Origin: Aedes albopictus
Lineage: Eukaryota > Arthropoda > Insecta > Diptera > Culicidae
NCBI RefSeq assembly: GCF_035046485.1
Contig: NC_085138.1
Span: 63,728,580 to 63,792,579, forward strand
Length of the DNA stretch: 64,000 nt
Direction: 5' to 3'
Positions 61,166 through 64,000 of the stretch are shown here, in pieces. Numbering within the stretch: the first letter of the stretch is position 1; the number at the start of each line of letters is the position of its first letter. The notes below the pieces were generated by a model. The model was not told the DNA's origin. It made no database searches and saw only the letters and a list, made by a program, of their open reading frames with translations. A program made the translations under genes and the position numbers.

Positions 61166-63417
61166 TGTATAGCCGACAAGGTACACTAAATTTTATTTTA
61201 CGCGATAGGTAAGTCCGCGTAGAAAAATGTATCAAAAGAGTTTAGTATATCAGGATGCCTTTTTCAATTTCAAATCTCGATATTTCAATATTTTTTTCTT
61301 TATGGTAAGAAGTTCAAACTCAGCTAATCTATGAATATTGAAGGGGTTGACCCAATTTCAAAGCAAAGAGTAGGATAAATTCAGACTAACAATTGGAAAG
61401 CTCAGCGCTCATATGCTGATGAGCAAAAATGGCCTGCACCTCACATCTCAACCCATACAACGCAAATAATTATGCCATTAGCATGAAGGTGCCCTTTATT
61501 ATCGACGCAATTCGAGATCTCTAAAAACATTCATCAAAACGAATTGTATATCTCTAGAAAATCTCTTGACAAATTAACCTTTTGCCACCCGTTCCGGTAG
61601 ATAATTCGCCGAAATGCTTTGTTCCAAACATTGCAACTTTGCCACCACAGCCATCCAGATTCCTTTCAAACTGCAAAATAACAATAATCCATCATTCTCA
61701 ATCGCAATTAGTCAGAGCTCAAATCCCCGGTCGTTAATCGACAACGGCAAGTCATCCTTCAGAGTCCGTTAATCGCCGCGTCAAGTTGCACTTTTTACAC
61801 CCAGAACCAGACTCTCCTCCACCTCAACTTAACTCACAAATCGGCCCGACTGCAGTCAGCCAGCGTGGTGCAGCAGACAGGGTGTGCACTTCTCACGCCT
61901 GATTGAACTTCATCAATCTCAATCAGTCTCCCGGCCTCTTCAACACTCTAGCCGACGCCGAATCGAATGCAGTCACTGCACTGGTCACTGCTCGAACCTA
62001 ATCCAATCGGATTCGCTTCCAGAAAGTCTCCGAGTCCGTCCATTTAGAGACCCTGGACCGAAGCATCAAATCAAGTCTGGACAATCTGGCACCAGGAAGA
62101 ACCTTCAACCCCCCTCATCCAGCGTCAGCCTCATTTGTCATTGAAGGCGTTTCTTCCGTGACTGACTGACTTCGTGGTGTGGTTGCATCTCAAGTTTCCC
62201 ATATTGGTCCACTCGTCGAGAGGTCGTGCTCGTGTATCATCCCCCCGTGGAGAGGTAATTGATCCCGCCGAAAAAAAAGAGGGGCTGGCTGCAGACACAC
62301 AGGGGCAATGCGTCAAAAGTGCAATTATTTGAGTTGAGCGGCAGCAGGGCAACGACATATAATATGGGCAGCAAGGGAGATGAAGGTTTAACACGTCGTC
62401 GTTGAAGGCAAGATTTAAAAGTGCATCGGTGATGAAAGCTCGGGGAAGTATGGACTTCCCATGATGGTAGAGAGCGGCAACTGTAAGTTTCGGCACAGTT
62501 TCAAATTCTCACAGCATCGTGAGTTATAAAAGGTTGCAATATGGGTTGAAGGTTGAAATCATAAGTTTTCGGTTGGGAGAAGTATAAGCAGTTGGAATTG
62601 TACATGAACATCGTGACATGGGTGGATGTCCGTGGCTTCTGTTTTTAGGATTTATAACTTATAAGAGATTACTGCAGTAAATCTTTGAATATCTTTGAGC
62701 ATCTAAATAGCGTACATGATTAATTCTACTAAATGCACTAATAAGTTCTAAAAAAAAATCATTGAAAAGCTTTGAACGCGTTAAGCAGAATTCATTTAAA
62801 AAGGTAGTTAAATTCGCATTTTGAATGTTTTTTCTTTAAGGTGTTAGCACATACCATAAGGTTCAGAGAGTTCGCAGGGAAAAGATCTTAGAAACTAATG
62901 TTGGTATTTGTGAAACATTTCCACTAGTTATTAAAAATACTAACAAGATTGCTCAATCCCCCTATGATGTTACGATTTTCACACCACAAAGGCGTAATGC
63001 ATGTTCAGCGTGCCTGTCGGCGGCGCAATCGGCGTATTTTTTGTAATTGTATTCTCGGAGTTGATTCTGCTATTTCTTAAAAATGTCATCAACGAATAAT
63101 TTGTTTTCTGTAACAAAACTACACTTTTCGCCTATATTATGCGGAAAGTTTGACCGTAAAAAACAGGAGTTTCAAATAAAACTATCCTCCCAAGAATTCG
63201 GCTATAAATTTTTGAGGGATTGCTTGAGGACGTTCACCAGGAAATTTATAAAAATCCTTGAAGTAGAAATTGAATATTTTACATTTTAGACTGTCATGAT
63301 AGAATCAGAGCTGATTACTCGAGGTTTCCAACTCCAGCATCCCATATAATGACATGCCTCTAGAGAAATTACATTATTATTGAACCTTATGCACATTATT
63401 TGGATGATTTTTCATAA
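61166..63417. other. Unrecognised, apparently unique DNA
   Basis: 61,166-61,640 is AT-rich. 61,640-62,500 is GC-balanced, non-repetitive and carries TCAGTC words (for example 61,926), as might a 5' untranslated exon or promoter, but open frames (61,884-62,144 plus, 62,131-62,496 minus) are unrecognised. 62,500-63,417 is AT-rich with no features that I could assign. Confidence 0.3.
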
Positions 63418-63704
63418 CACAGCGCATCATTTTATTGTCTCAAGAGCAAACTTATGTGTCTCTCACAGATTTTGGGTCGCTGAATCCGGATCCGGGTCCA
63501 GATTTGTTCCAGCACGTCACAATTTTGCGCTATACCTCAATTTATAAAGCAAAATATGCGATTTTGAACTTTTTTGACTGCAAGCCATTAAACTTGGAAA
63601 TATTTTTTTTAAGTAATCAAAAGGTTAATTGGTCAATTAATATCTAAATTAACGACTCATGAAAAATATTTCGTTATACCAAATCAAATTCAATAGTTAT
63701 CCTA
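63418..63704. mobile_element. Foldback element, family C, half copy
   Basis: Matches the left arm of the element at 18,417 base by base with scattered substitutions, from CACAGCGCATCATTTTATTG through GGTTAATTGGTCAATTAA, and stops near the loop. The second arm is missing and a Feilai SINE begins immediately after. Confidence 0.88.
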
Positions 63705-63705
63705 G

Positions 63706-63962
63706 GGTCTCCAGTTAGCCTAGTGGTTAAGGCTCTGGATCGCCAATCCGGAGACGGCGGGTTCGATTCCCGTTCTAGTCGGTAAAATTTTCTCGACTCC
63801 CTGGGCATAGTGTTATCATTGTGCTTGCCTCACAATTATAAACTCATGCAATGGCAGGCAAAGAAAGCCCTTCAATTAATGACTGTGGAAGTGCTCAAAG
63901 AACACTAAGTTGAAGCGAGGCAAGCCAAGTCCCAGTGGGGACGTCGAGCCATGAATAAGAAG
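63706..63962 (+). mobile_element. Feilai: Feilai SINE, second copy
   Basis: Head with box A TAGCCTAGTGGTTAAGG and box B GGGTTCGATTCCC, body GACTGTGGAAGTGCTCAAAG and GGACGTCGAGCCAT, end GAATAAGAAGAAC. Closely similar to 21,813-22,115 but with only a rudimentary GAA tail and no clear target duplication. Confidence 0.92.
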
Positions 63963-64000
63963 AACCTTCACAAGTTTCATCAAAGATTCCTCCAGTTATT
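63963..64000. repeat. Start of another GGAATTCC-type repeat
   Basis: The words CATCAAAGATTCCTCCAGTT match the repeat modules in reverse orientation. It continues out of the window. Confidence 0.45.

Overview
This window looks like repeat-dense intergenic or intronic DNA from an Aedes-type culicine mosquito. The main reasons are two tRNA-derived SINE copies that I recognise as the Feilai family first described in Aedes aegypti, several other mosquito-style tRNA-headed SINEs, LOA, R1, RTE and L1 type non-LTR retrotransposons, many foldback or MITE-like elements, and long tandem arrays. I could not decide between Aedes species. No bacterial features, rRNA, CRISPR array or confident host gene was seen. 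The assignment rests on recognised families, not on a database search.

Layout. 1-4.1 kb: a degenerate GGAATTCC-type repeat field, an 838-bp foldback element, an 11-bp satellite array of about 84 units that interrupts the endonuclease start of a LINE, and a small MITE. 4.1-6.28 kb: apparently unique DNA. 6.28-8.49 kb: an uninterrupted TCTG tetranucleotide array of about 551 units. 9-12.5 kb: foldback element, a second GGAATTCC field and AT-rich DNA. 15-22.1 kb: a dense mixture of SINEs, GGAATTCC fields, a long foldback, two LINE-tail units and a Feilai SINE. 22.1-26 kb: mostly unrecognised DNA with one SINE and a tRNA-centred repeat. 26-30.2 kb: a ~550-bp repeat carrying a nested 503-bp inverted-repeat element, followed by a nearly complete LOA-clade reverse transcriptase plus RNase H. 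30.2-37.9 kb: MITEs, a 143-bp satellite with higher-order structure, a SINE with clear target duplications and an 850-bp TA-flanked element. 37.9-50.8 kb: long unrecognised stretches with MITEs, an L1-like LINE fragment, a second CCCGAGC-ended element and a 918-bp foldback. 50.8-56 kb: a 23-bp minisatellite, scrambled LINE scraps and the most regular GGAATTCC field. 56-61.2 kb: RTE fragment, a possible host exon cut by a MITE, a second RTE 3' end, and a decayed R1-clade LINE. 61.2-64 kb: unrecognised DNA, then half of the same foldback seen at 18.4 kb, and a second Feilai SINE.

The coding capacity is almost entirely that of decayed retrotransposons. The LOA element is the best preserved: reverse transcriptase and RNase H motifs are all present, with one in-frame stop between them. 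The only host-like coding signal I would follow up is a minus-strand reading frame at 57,844-58,099: it starts with a signal-peptide-like segment, has an initiator-like TCAGTC 32 bases upstream and runs into a MITE. Most very long open frames in the window are products of tandem repeats without stop codons and are not genes.
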